Notes: generated by a model from the letters alone, not told the origin. A stretch of 8,984 nucleotides of DNA from Aquirhabdus sp. (GCA_030150135.1 JASLGO010000121.1:1-8984); one strand, 5' to 3'. Shown: positions 1 to 7,184, counted from the first letter of the stretch. Numbers and translations are program-made.

Positions 1-2013
1 CCCATTACCCTGACCTTCAGTTCCGCCACCAGCCACCATAATTTGCGGAACGAGTGGAATTTTAGCCTCAGCTAAAGCACGACCCACTTCGATCAAAGCA
101 TAATTTGACTGCCCAACTGCATTGGTTTTCTTTTGAATAACTTCTGCTTCAGCAGTACCGACAGCTAAGGTATTTTCCGCTTTTGCCCGGCCGACCACAG
201 ATAATACATTCGCATCAGCCTCAGCATTGACGACTTTTGATCGTGCATCACCCTCAGCATTCAAGACTTTTGCGTTTTTATCACCTTCGGCTTTTTTCAC
301 CATGGAGCTGGCGTTAAATTGTGAAATTTCAACTTCACGCTCTGCTGCAACCACGCGTGATTGTGAATCCGCAATCGCTTGTGCTTGTTCGTATTCTTTA
401 CGCGCAACTTGCGCCAACTCTTGTGTCTTGAAGGTAACTTGTTCCTGTTCGGCAATTTTTCGATCGGTTAAGGTCTTCATCAACGATTCAGGCGGCACAA
501 TATCGCCGATTAACGTATCCACAGCGACGACGTTATACTCTTTCAACGCATCACCAATACAAGTTTTCGCATCGGATTGACGTTGAGTTCTGCCTTTCAG
601 AAAATCAATGACATCAGAACCCTGAGCCGTATTACGGAAATAATTACCAATAGTAGGTTCTAACACCTGCGTCACCAAATTACCCACACTACCAAAACGT
701 GCAATCACTTTTGGCGAATCTGCGCGTGGAATATGAATAATCTGAGACACATCTAAATTAAACGTAAAACCATCCGAACTACGTACTGTAATCGTTGATA
801 AATTCTTATCTAAATTATGAGCCTCGGATTTCCCTGTCGCCCAATTCAGCACCACGTTAGCGGTTGGAACACATTCAACTTTGTGCGTGTAAGGATTAAT
901 TGGATATTTACCTGGATCAAGTGGTTCAACCCAAACACCTTTTTGACCGCGCTTGACCAAATTACCATGTTTAAAATCATCACCCGTGACATCCGCACCT
1001 TCATCACCCACGTAAGCAATCACCACACCAGCGTTTGCAATCGGTACTTCGGTCATTTTGACCACTTCAACGGTGGCAAACATAGGGTTAATAAAATAAC
1101 GTCCCGCAAGAATGACTTGCTCCTGCAAGCCTTTGAAACCGCCAGCAGTGATAAAAGCTTGACCATCCTGAAACAGGTTATGCTGCGTCACTTCTTTGCC
1201 TGCAATCTCACCTGTTGGCAGTGCTGCGCCTTCTTTCGTGGTGACAATCCCGACCATATTGTCTGGAATATCTACAGAATCGACTGCTTTTACAGAAAAT
1301 AAACGTGGATTGATACGATATTGACCATTGGGAATAATCGAAATTTGTGGACCGCGCTCACCGCCTGAAAGCAAGAATTTATGAGCATCTTGGAACATGT
1401 TACAACTGACATGCTTCGCTAAGACTCGCCCCACAGGAATCGGAATACCGCCATGCGCCTCGACAATTCCAATCTGATTTTTATTAATCACCGTCATTGG
1501 AACTGTGGTGACCGAAAATAGTAGTGAATTAATGCGGAATGAACCCTCAGGAATGACCATGGCTTGTGGACCACGCTGCCCACCATTGGTTAGAAATGCG
1601 CGCGCATCTTGAAACATATCACAATCGACATGCAGTCCAATAATATGACCATCAACTAAAGGTCCACCATCACGCGATTCAACAATCCCAATATAACCTG
1701 CTGGAATTTTGGTCAACGGCTCATTTTGAACGCTGTACTGCCACGGCCAATAGCCGTAATGAATCCCTGATGCCAACGCATCAACCTGATCTCCTGCCTC
1801 ACCGTTCAGCGCAATAATTTTCCCCGGCGGAAGGTCTTTATGAGAGCCCCAGAGTACAAATTTCTTCGTCACCAAGCCAATCATATTGTCAGGAACAATG
1901 ATGACACCACAAATCCAAAGAATCTTTCTCCAGAAAATTAACCCAAGAAGGACAGGCAGAACCCACACATAAGGTATGACTGTAGAAACAGAAGGATATA
2001 ACGTTGAATCCAT
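1..2013 (-). CDS. SPFH/flotillin-like membrane protein with tandem N-terminal repeats, C-terminus cut by window edge
   Basis: The frame is open for 671 codons from the ATG at 2013-2011 to the left edge, with no stop. An AGGA eight bases upstream (2022-2025) supports the start. A short N-terminus is followed by a hydrophobic segment at residues 12-28, then WRK; residues 31-41 are also hydrophobic, so one or two spans are possible. Residues 40-388 form five similar beta-type units. Residues about 386-510 look like the SPFH/Band 7 domain. Residues about 511-650 are rich in Ala, Glu, Lys and Gln with repeated NAEGDA/NAEADA-like blocks, as in the flotillin coiled-coil region. The visible end is Gly-rich (about 661-671), suggesting the true C-terminus is near. 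Flotillin-family proteins form membrane-associated oligomers and scaffold microdomains; the specific role here is unknown. Membrane orientation is uncertain: the positive charges after the first span favour a cytoplasmic body. Its partners would lie off the left edge. Confidence 0.88.
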   Translation of the reverse strand, partial: MDSTLYPSVSTVIPYVWVLPVLLGLIFWRKILWICGVIIVPDNMIGLVTKKFVLWGSHKDLPPGKIIALNGEAGDQVDALASGIHYGYWPWQYSVQNEPLTKIPAGYIGIVESRDGGPLVDGHIIGLHVDCDMFQDARAFLTNGGQRGPQAMVIPEGSFRINSLLFSVTTVPMTVINKNQIGIVEAHGGIPIPVGRVLAKHVSCNMFQDAHKFLLSGGERGPQISIIPNGQYRINPRLFSVKAVDSVDIPDNMVGIVTTKEGAALPTGEIAGKEVTQHNLFQDGQAFITAGGFKGLQEQVILAGRYFINPMFATVEVVKMTEVPIANAGVVIAYVGDEGADVTGDDFKHGNLVKRGQKGVWVEPLDPGKYPINPYTHKVECVPTANVVLNWATGKSEAHNLDKNLSTITVRSSDGFTFNLDVSQIIHIPRADSPKVIARFGSVGNLVTQVLEPTIGNYFRNTAQGSDVIDFLKGRTQRQSDAKTCIGDALKEYNVVAVDTLIGDIVPPESLMKTLTDRKIAEQEQVTFKTQELAQVARKEYEQAQAIADSQSRVVAAEREVEISQFNASSMVKKAEGDKNAKVLNAEGDARSKVVNAEADANVLSVVGRAKAENTLAVGTAEAEVIQKKTNAVGQSNYALIEVGRALAEAKIPLVPQIMVAGGGTEGQGNG
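850..1896 (-). repeat. Five tandem protein repeats within the SPFH-family gene
   Basis: These are repeats at protein level, spanning residues 40-388. Units start at residues 40, 103, 176, 249 and 323, so the spacings are 63, 73, 73 and 74. Each opens with [IV]-[PN]-x-x-x-[IVA]-G-[ILV]-V (VPDNMIGLV, IPAGYIGIV, INKNQIGIV, IPDNMVGIV, VPIANAGVV). Units 2-4 share a central [ML]-F-Q-D at residues 133, 206 and 280. Units 2-5 share a late G-x-[YF]-x-I-N-[PS] turn at 157, 230, 304 and 368. DNA coordinates of the units are 1708-1896, 1489-1707, 1270-1488, 1048-1269 and 850-1047. Unit 1 is shorter and the most diverged. The last unit merges with what looks like the opening of the SPFH domain, which suggests the repeats are copies of that domain's first beta subdomain. 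Confidence 0.8.
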
Positions 2014-2021
2014 GAATTTTT

Positions 2022-2025
2022 TCCT
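2022..2025 (-). promoter_or_regulatory. Ribosome binding site of the SPFH-family gene
   Basis: On the minus strand AGGA lies eight bases before the ATG at 2013. It supports this start, which also places a hydrophobic segment immediately at the N-terminus. Confidence 0.65.
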
Positions 2026-2053
2026 ATTATTTATTTAAATTCCCACACTAAAA

Positions 2054-2082
2054 ACAATATCGCACGACCTTAATCTTAACAA
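2054..2082 (-). promoter_or_regulatory. Possible weak promoter of the SPFH-family gene
   Basis: On the minus strand TTGTTA (2077-2082) and TATTGT (2054-2059) are separated by 17 bases, each matching the sigma-70 consensus at four of six positions. The site lies downstream of the ssb terminator and about 40 bases before the start codon, where a promoter is needed. The match is weak and could be chance. Confidence 0.3.
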
Positions 2083-2125
2083 TCACAAACAGATAAAATG
2101 ATGACAGTGCTCGTCTTCGACAATA

Positions 2126-2154
2126 AAAAAGCCCATATTCAATATGAGCTTTTT
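2126..2154 (-). terminator. Intrinsic terminator of ssb
   Basis: A 13-pair stem (2126-2138 with 2142-2154) has a three-base loop, with A-runs on one side and T-runs on the other. On the minus strand the only non-Watson-Crick position (2133/2147) becomes a G-U wobble, so the RNA hairpin is continuous and ends in six U. It lies 33 bases after the ssb stop and separates ssb from the SPFH-family gene on the same strand. Confidence 0.8.
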
Positions 2155-2186
2155 ATCAACATCGCTAAATTGATCTGAACTTGATC

Positions 2187-2660
2187 TTAAAACGGTAGAT
2201 CATCATCTAAATCATTTGCAGAGTAGCTGCTTTGTGCTGGTGCTGGGCTACTTGCCTGTGAACGTGCAGGCGCTTGGCTAGCTTGATAAGGCTCATAATC
2301 ACCTTGGCTCTGACCACCGCCTTGACCTTTGCTATCCAACATCTGCATCGAATCGCCACGCACTTCAGTGCTATAACGCTCTACGCCTTCTTTGTCAGTC
2401 CACTTGCGAGTACGCAGGCTGCCTTCGATATAAACTTTGCTGCCTTTCTTGAGATATTGCTGAGCAATTTCGCCCAAACGGTTATTCAGAACGATACGAT
2501 GCCATTCTGTTTCTTCGCGTGGTTCGCCAGTATTTTTATCTTTCCAGCTTTCACTGGTCGCAATGGAAAATTGTGTGACTGAACCACCATTTGGAAATGA
2601 TTTCGTTTCAGGATCACGACCCAAAGTACCTACTAGAATTACTTTATTTACACCACGCAT
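2187..2660 (-). CDS. ssb: Single-stranded DNA-binding protein SSB
   Basis: This is a 157-residue protein that coats single-stranded DNA in replication, recombination and repair. Residues 1 to about 108 form the OB fold, beginning MRGVNKVILVG, with the stacking tryptophans at W39, W53 and W87 equivalent to E. coli W40, W54 and W88. Residues about 110-148 form a flexible linker rich in Gln, Ser, Ala and Gly. The tail ends DLDDDLPF, the acidic tip that binds partner proteins such as exonuclease I and PriA. The position of E. coli F60 is Asn59 here. I chose the ATG at 2660 because GAGGAA lies seven bases upstream and the protein then starts like known SSBs. An in-frame ATG at 2675 overlaps that ribosome binding site and has none of its own. 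The gene follows the yajR-like gene on the same strand by 73 bp. Confidence 0.97.
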   Translation of the reverse strand: MRGVNKVILVGTLGRDPETKSFPNGGSVTQFSIATSESWKDKNTGEPREETEWHRIVLNNRLGEIAQQYLKKGSKVYIEGSLRTRKWTDKEGVERYSTEVRGDSMQMLDSKGQGGGQSQGDYEPYQASQAPARSQASSPAPAQSSYSANDLDDDLPF

Positions 2661-2667
2661 AGCGACT

Positions 2668-2673
2668 TTCCTC
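2668..2673 (-). promoter_or_regulatory. Ribosome binding site that decides the ssb start
   Basis: GAGGAA on the minus strand lies seven bases before the ATG at 2660. It overlaps the alternative ATG at 2675-2673, which argues against that upstream start. Confidence 0.8.
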
Positions 2674-2687
2674 ATTCGATAACTTAA

Positions 2688-2709
2688 TTTTAAGTCCGAA
2701 GACTTTAAA
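2688..2709 (-). terminator. UUCG-tetraloop hairpin between the transporter gene and ssb
   Basis: On the minus strand a nine-base stem with one mismatch (2701-2709 with 2688-2696) closes the loop as C(UUCG)G, an unusually stable tetraloop. It sits 25 bases after the transporter stop and 28 bases before the ssb start. The bases after it are A/T-rich but form no clean U-run, so it may be a weak or leaky terminator, an mRNA 3'-end stabiliser, or part of the ssb leader. Confidence 0.45.
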
Positions 2710-2733
2710 CCAGTTATCTAGAAAAAGCACTCT

Positions 2734-4107
2734 CTAAATTTGAAAAGTTTGCCCCAAAAGTGTTGATAATTGTGCGCGCGTTGGCACATCCATTTTTGTT
2801 TTATCAATTTTCAAATAAGCCACGCGTTGTTCGAGTAAAACCACCACATCTTCAACACCATCAACATCTAATAAATTGACTACCCAATCATTGACACTAT
2901 GCGGCTGATCGGAATGTTCTGGCAAGCGTACGGCTAAACTTGATAAATAGGGTGGTGAGATTAATTTTGTGGCAACAACTAGCCAGACAACCGCAAGGCC
3001 TGCTAGAACAGCCCAACTCACTTGAGAATTCACATGCGTCAATAACTGCCCGCCCAGTACTCCACCAAAAAATGCACCCAAGAATTGACTAGAGGCATTC
3101 ACACCCATTGCGGTTGCTTTTGCTGCAACTGGCGCACGCTTCGCCAGCCATGACGGTAATAAAGCTTCAAGCGTATTAAACGCAATAAAAAATAAACCGA
3201 TACCAACCAGCAAACCAATTCGGTTCTGATCAAAAATAGTCAGTACGATTAATGAAGCTGCAATCAACGCAACGCCGCTGACAAAAATACGGCGCATTCT
3301 ACGTTTGGCTTCTGCCACAATAATCGCTGGAATCGCGAGAATAAAACCTGCGAGTAATAATGGTAAATATACCCAACCATGCGCGTGCACAGGAATATGG
3401 GCATATTCAACAAGCTGACTTGGAATTAATACAAAAGCCGCTGTCATTAATAAATGCAAACTGAAAATTGAAAAATGCAGTCGATTTAAATCAGGGACAT
3501 TCAAAATCGTCTGTAATTGCTTTTTGATGCCGAGAGGATTCTGAGTTAATGCGCGAATTGGTGTTGGCACAACCAGTAATAATCCGATTGCCAATATCCC
3601 TGCAATCGAGGTCAACCAAAATAAACCCGATAAGCCGACTTTATGCGTCAATATCGGGCCTAAACTAAATGCCACAATAAAAGACAATGCAATACTCATC
3701 CCCATGGCTGCCATCGCTTTACCGCGATGTTCTTCACGGGTGACGTCGGCAAGCAAAGCCATAACGACAGCCGACACCGCACCGCCACCTGCAATCGCAC
3801 GACCTAAAATCACGCCCCAAATCGACGTTGACATTGCAGCAACCGCACCGCCAATCGCAAAGATCAAAAGCCCAAGTACGATGAGTGGCTTGCGCGCTGT
3901 GCGATCAGCCAAGATACTGACAGGAATTTGTAAAAGTGCCTGCGATAAACCGTAAACCCCAATCGCTAAACCAATGAGTGCAGGCGTTGCTCCAGTATAG
4001 TCACGTCCATAAATCGCGAATACAGGCACAATCATAAACAAGCCCAGCATGCGCAAGGCAAAAATACTCCCTAACGCAAACGTGGCCCTTACTTCAGAGG
4101 AATTCAT
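2734..4107 (-). CDS. yajR: YajR-like MFS transporter with C-terminal YAM-type domain
   Basis: This 457-residue inner-membrane protein of the major facilitator superfamily resembles E. coli YajR along its length, for example RMLGLFMIVPVF at 19-30, VMALLADVTRE at 115-125 and FNTLEALLPSW at 310-320. Residues about 8-385 hold the 12 hydrophobic segments. The loop 2-3 motif A is at 64-73 (SILADRTARK). LGRAIAGGGA at 101-110 matches motif B and the GP at 150-151 lies in a motif C-like region. Residues about 405-457 form a soluble domain matching the ferredoxin-like YAM domain of YajR. The family is proton-coupled, but the substrate is not known to me, so a drug-efflux role is only a guess. The start fits the homologue's N-terminus; AGGA is four bases upstream, which is short. 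It is divergent from uvrA. Oddity: both usual glycines of motif A are replaced (Ser64, Ala71). Confidence 0.9.
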   Translation of the reverse strand: MNSSEVRATFALGSIFALRMLGLFMIVPVFAIYGRDYTGATPALIGLAIGVYGLSQALLQIPVSILADRTARKPLIVLGLLIFAIGGAVAAMSTSIWGVILGRAIAGGGAVSAVVMALLADVTREEHRGKAMAAMGMSIALSFIVAFSLGPILTHKVGLSGLFWLTSIAGILAIGLLLVVPTPIRALTQNPLGIKKQLQTILNVPDLNRLHFSIFSLHLLMTAAFVLIPSQLVEYAHIPVHAHGWVYLPLLLAGFILAIPAIIVAEAKRRMRRIFVSGVALIAASLIVLTIFDQNRIGLLVGIGLFFIAFNTLEALLPSWLAKRAPVAAKATAMGVNASSQFLGAFFGGVLGGQLLTHVNSQVSWAVLAGLAVVWLVVATKLISPPYLSSLAVRLPEHSDQPHSVNDWVVNLLDVDGVEDVVVLLEQRVAYLKIDKTKMDVPTRAQLSTLLGQTFQI

Positions 4108-4143
4108 ACAATCCTAAAACAAAGCGTGAGAAATGGATGGCGC

Positions 4144-4149
4144 ATTATA
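4144..4149 (-). promoter_or_regulatory. -10 box of the yajR-like transporter gene
   Basis: A perfect TATAAT on the minus strand lies 36 bases before the start codon. No good -35 is seen: the hexamer at 17-bp spacing reads AATTTC. The box may need an activator or simply be weak. Confidence 0.6.
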
Positions 4150-4151
4150 CG

Positions 4152-4167
4152 CTGATTCATATGTCAG
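4152..4167. promoter_or_regulatory. Inverted half-sites CTGA/TCAG in the transporter promoter spacer
   Basis: CTGA and TCAG arms enclose eight bases containing CATATG, giving a CTG-N10-CAG pattern. It covers the spacer between the -10 box and the -35 position of the transporter promoter, where a repressor could bind. The arms are short and the match may be chance. Confidence 0.25.
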
Positions 4168-4224
4168 AAATTACATCTCTTTTTAATATGATTTTTAAGT
4201 AATGATTGCTCACATTGCCCTTGT

Positions 4225-4252
4225 TTTACGTCACAATTGCTTCATCTATAAT
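4225..4252 (+). promoter_or_regulatory. uvrA promoter
   Basis: A perfect -10 TATAAT (4247-4252) is preceded by TTTACG (4225-4230), four of six matches to the -35 consensus, with a 16-base spacer. Transcription would start near 4259, leaving a leader of about 63 bases before the uvrA ATG. Confidence 0.65.
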
Positions 4253-4321
4253 GGCTGATTAATGTTGTTCAAAGTCAAAACCTGCGTTCCGCCCACGAAA
4301 CAAAATGAAGAGTAAAAATTG

Positions 4322-7168
4322 ATGAGTCAAAGCTATATCCGTATTCGTGGCGCACGCACACATAATCTAAAAAACATTTCTCTCGATATTCCTCGCGACA
4401 AATTCGTTGTCATTACTGGATTATCAGGTTCAGGTAAATCGTCATTAGCATTCGACACCCTATATGCCGAAGGTCAGCGTCGCTATGTAGAAAGTTTGTC
4501 GGCATACGCGCGTCAGTTCCTCTCGCAAATGGACAAGCCTGAAGTCGATAGCATCGAAGGCTTGTCACCAGCGATTGCGATTGAGCAGAAATCAACCAGC
4601 CACAATCCCCGCTCAACCGTTGGTACGATTACGGAAATCTACGATTATTTGCGTTTGCTCTACGCCCGCGTGGGTACGCCATATTGCCCTGAACATAACC
4701 TGCCGATGGTTGCTCAAACCGTTAGTCAGATGGTGGATACAGTTAAAGCTCTGCCCGAAGGCACAGCACTCATGCTGATGGCGCCTGTCGTCCGTGATCG
4801 TAAGGGCGAACATGCACTCCTGTTTGAACAACTCCGCGCACAAGGTTTTGTCCGTGCACGCGTAGATGGTGTATTGGTTGATCTCGATGATGTCACTGAT
4901 CTCGATAAAAAGAAGAAGCACACCATTGAAGTCGTCATTGACCGTTTCAAGGTGCGTGAAGATTTAGGTAATCGTTTAGCAGAATCATTTGAAACGACAC
5001 TGCGTTTGGGCGATGGCTTGGCATTGCTCAGTTGGATGGATACTAATGAAGATGGCAACAAGCATCCTGATCAGACCTTTTCTTCACGTCATAGTTGCCC
5101 GACTTGTGATCGCGCAGTCGGTGATTTAGAGCCGCGTTTATTCTCGTTTAACAATCCTGTTGGCGCATGTACGGTGTGTGATGGTCTAGGTCATCGCAGC
5201 CATTTCACGGCTGAGAAATTGATTCACAACCATGAGCTTTCTCTCAATCAAGGCGCAATTCGCGGTTGGGATAAGCAGCGTCCGTATTATTTTAGAATGC
5301 TCACCACGGTTGCCGAACACTATCAAATTGATATGGATGCGCCGTGGCAAGCACTGAATGAAACGCAGCAAGGCATCATCTTGCAAGGTTCTGGACGCGA
5401 TAAAATTGATTTTCATTACACTGATGAACGTGGTCGCAGCCAAAAACGAACGATGGTGTTTGAAGGCGTCCTGCCCTATTTAGAACGTCGTTATAAAGAA
5501 ACAGAAAGCAATTTAGTGCGCGATGAACTCGCACAATATTTATCCAATGCACCGTGTGACGTCTGTCATGGTTCGCGCCTGAATGAAATTGCACGTCATG
5601 TGAAAGTCGCCGATGTGGCATTACCTGAAATTGTCCAAAAATCGATTGGTGCAGCAGCGCAGTATTATCAAGACTTACAGCTTTCAGGTGCAAAAGGCGA
5701 AATCGCCGATAAGATTTTTAAAGAAATTCGTGAACGTTTACAGTTCTTGGTCAGTGTGGGCTTAAATTATCTAACCCTCGCGCGTTCTGCTGATACTTTG
5801 TCTGGCGGTGAAGCACAGCGCATTCGTCTGGCGTCGCAAATTGGCGCAGGGCTCATGGGCGTAATGTATGTGCTCGATGAGCCTTCGATTGGTTTGCATC
5901 AACGTGATAATGAACGCTTGCTCGGGACATTGGTACGTCTGCGTGATTTAGGGAATACCGTCCTTGTCGTTGAACATGATGAAGATGCGATTCGCGCCGC
6001 CGACCATGTGATTGATATTGGACCAGGTGCAGGCGTGCATGGCGGACAAATTATTGCCGAAGGCACGATGGCAGATATTATTGCCCAGCCTGAATCCTTA
6101 ACAGGTCAGTATTTGTCAGGCAGTAAAAAAATTGAAGTCCCGAAAAAACGTCACCAACCTGATCCTGAAAAAATGCTGACGCTGACAGGTGCAGTCGGAC
6201 ATAACCTACAAAATGTGACGTTGAAATTGCCCATTGGTTTAATGACCTGCGTCACTGGTGTATCTGGTTCAGGTAAATCGACCTTAATTAACCGCACGCT
6301 CTTGCCACTGGCTGCCACACAACTCAATGGCGCAACTACGCTGACTGCGGAAAAACACGAGTCGATGGATGGCTTGCAATATCTCGACAAAGTCGTCGAC
6401 ATTGACCAAAGCCCGATTGGACGCACGCCGCGCAGCAATCCAGCGACTTATACAGGGTTATTCACACCAATTCGTGAACTCCTCGCGCAAACGCCTGAAG
6501 CCAAAGCACGTGGCTACACTCCTGGACGTTTCTCCTTTAACGTTAAAGGCGGTCGCTGTGAAGCATGCGAAGGCGATGGTGTACTGAAAGTCGCGATGCA
6601 TTTCTTGCCTGATATGTATGTGCCATGTGATGTGTGCCATACTAAACGCTATAACCGCGAAACGCTCGAAGTGTCTTATAAAGGCAAAAACATCAGCGAT
6701 ATCTTGGATATGACCGTCGAAGATGCACATGAATTCTTTGCAGCGATTCCTGTGATTGCACGAAAACTTGAAACGTTGATGCAAGTCGGTTTGGGTTATA
6801 TCCGTCTAGGTCAGGCAGCAACGACATTATCTGGCGGTGAAGCACAGCGCGTGAAATTGGCCAAAGAATTGGCGAAACGCGATACAGGCCAAACACTATA
6901 CGTGCTGGATGAACCAACCACAGGTTTACATTTCCATGATATTGCCAAGCTGCTCGAGATCCTGCATCACTTACGCGATAAGGGCAATACCATTGTCGTG
7001 ATTGAGCATAATCTCGATGTGGTAAAAACTGCGGATTGGATTGTAGACTTAGGCCCTGAAGGCGGCTCTGGCGGTGGTCAAATTGTTGCCGAAGGAACGC
7101 CTGAGCAAGTGGTCAAGGTGAAAGGATCGTTTACGGGACAATTCTTAGGACCACTGCTAAAGGGCTAA
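4322..7168 (+). CDS. uvrA: UvrA, excinuclease ABC damage-recognition ATPase
   Basis: This full-length 948-residue UvrA (E. coli has 940) scans DNA as a dimer, loads UvrB at bulky lesions and starts nucleotide excision repair in the cytoplasm. It has two ABC ATPase halves. The first has Walker A GLSGSGKS at 33-40, signature LSGGEAQR at 493-500 and Walker B VLDEP at 517-521. The second has GVSGSGKS at 646-653, LSGGEAQR at 836-843 and VLDEP at 861-865. Cysteine pairs for zinc modules are at 259/262 with 283/286, 412/415, and 746/749 with 769/772. Nothing is truncated or substituted at these sites. I start at ATG 4322; the TTG at 4319 just before it is in frame but unnecessary. The ribosome binding site is modest (GAAGAG at 4307-4312, nine-base spacer). 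The pirin gene follows closely on the same strand. Confidence 0.98.
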   Translation: MSQSYIRIRGARTHNLKNISLDIPRDKFVVITGLSGSGKSSLAFDTLYAEGQRRYVESLSAYARQFLSQMDKPEVDSIEGLSPAIAIEQKSTSHNPRSTVGTITEIYDYLRLLYARVGTPYCPEHNLPMVAQTVSQMVDTVKALPEGTALMLMAPVVRDRKGEHALLFEQLRAQGFVRARVDGVLVDLDDVTDLDKKKKHTIEVVIDRFKVREDLGNRLAESFETTLRLGDGLALLSWMDTNEDGNKHPDQTFSSRHSCPTCDRAVGDLEPRLFSFNNPVGACTVCDGLGHRSHFTAEKLIHNHELSLNQGAIRGWDKQRPYYFRMLTTVAEHYQIDMDAPWQALNETQQGIILQGSGRDKIDFHYTDERGRSQKRTMVFEGVLPYLERRYKETESNLVRDELAQYLSNAPCDVCHGSRLNEIARHVKVADVALPEIVQKSIGAAAQYYQDLQLSGAKGEIADKIFKEIRERLQFLVSVGLNYLTLARSADTLSGGEAQRIRLASQIGAGLMGVMYVLDEPSIGLHQRDNERLLGTLVRLRDLGNTVLVVEHDEDAIRAADHVIDIGPGAGVHGGQIIAEGTMADIIAQPESLTGQYLSGSKKIEVPKKRHQPDPEKMLTLTGAVGHNLQNVTLKLPIGLMTCVTGVSGSGKSTLINRTLLPLAATQLNGATTLTAEKHESMDGLQYLDKVVDIDQSPIGRTPRSNPATYTGLFTPIRELLAQTPEAKARGYTPGRFSFNVKGGRCEACEGDGVLKVAMHFLPDMYVPCDVCHTKRYNRETLEVSYKGKNISDILDMTVEDAHEFFAAIPVIARKLETLMQVGLGYIRLGQAATTLSGGEAQRVKLAKELAKRDTGQTLYVLDEPTTGLHFHDIAKLLEILHHLRDKGNTIVVIEHNLDVVKTADWIVDLGPEGGSGGGQIVAEGTPEQVVKVKGSFTGQFLGPLLKG

Positions 7169-7184
7169 AAGATGGGGACAAATA

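Larger units (their letters stand above)
4108..4321. other. Divergent intergenic region between the transporter and uvrA
   Basis: This 214-bp gap holds one sigma-70-like promoter facing each way (-10 boxes at 4144-4149 minus and 4247-4252 plus) and the CTGA/TCAG half-sites at 4152-4167. I see no small ORF with a ribosome binding site and no terminator in it. The -10 boxes are about 100 bp apart, so the promoters need not interfere directly. Confidence 0.7.

Noticed and set aside
227..580. Open frame of 117 codons on the plus strand
   Set aside because: It is antisense to the Ala/Glu-rich helical region of the SPFH-family gene; low-complexity codons there keep the opposite strand free of stops.
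817..1302. Open frame of 161 codons on the plus strand
   Set aside because: It lies wholly antisense to the SPFH-family gene, whose minus-strand frame is unbroken and repeats recognisable motifs. The plus-strand translation has no recognisable domain.
2274..2582. Open frame of 102 codons antisense to ssb
   Set aside because: It overlaps a certain gene and has no family resemblance or convincing start signal.
2661..2675. Longer ssb start at the ATG at 2675
   Set aside because: It would overlap its own best ribosome binding site, lacks an upstream one, and adds five residues not seen in known SSB N-termini.
4123..4153. AGCGT/ACGCT inverted five-base repeat around the transporter -10 box
   Set aside because: The arms are too short and the spacing too long to separate from chance.
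4319..4321. TTG one codon before the uvrA ATG as start
   Set aside because: The adjacent ATG is the better start and gives the usual UvrA N-terminus; both share the same weak ribosome binding site.
4613..5061. Overlapping minus-strand frames inside uvrA
   Set aside because: The plus-strand UvrA reading is continuous and matches the family throughout; these are shadows.
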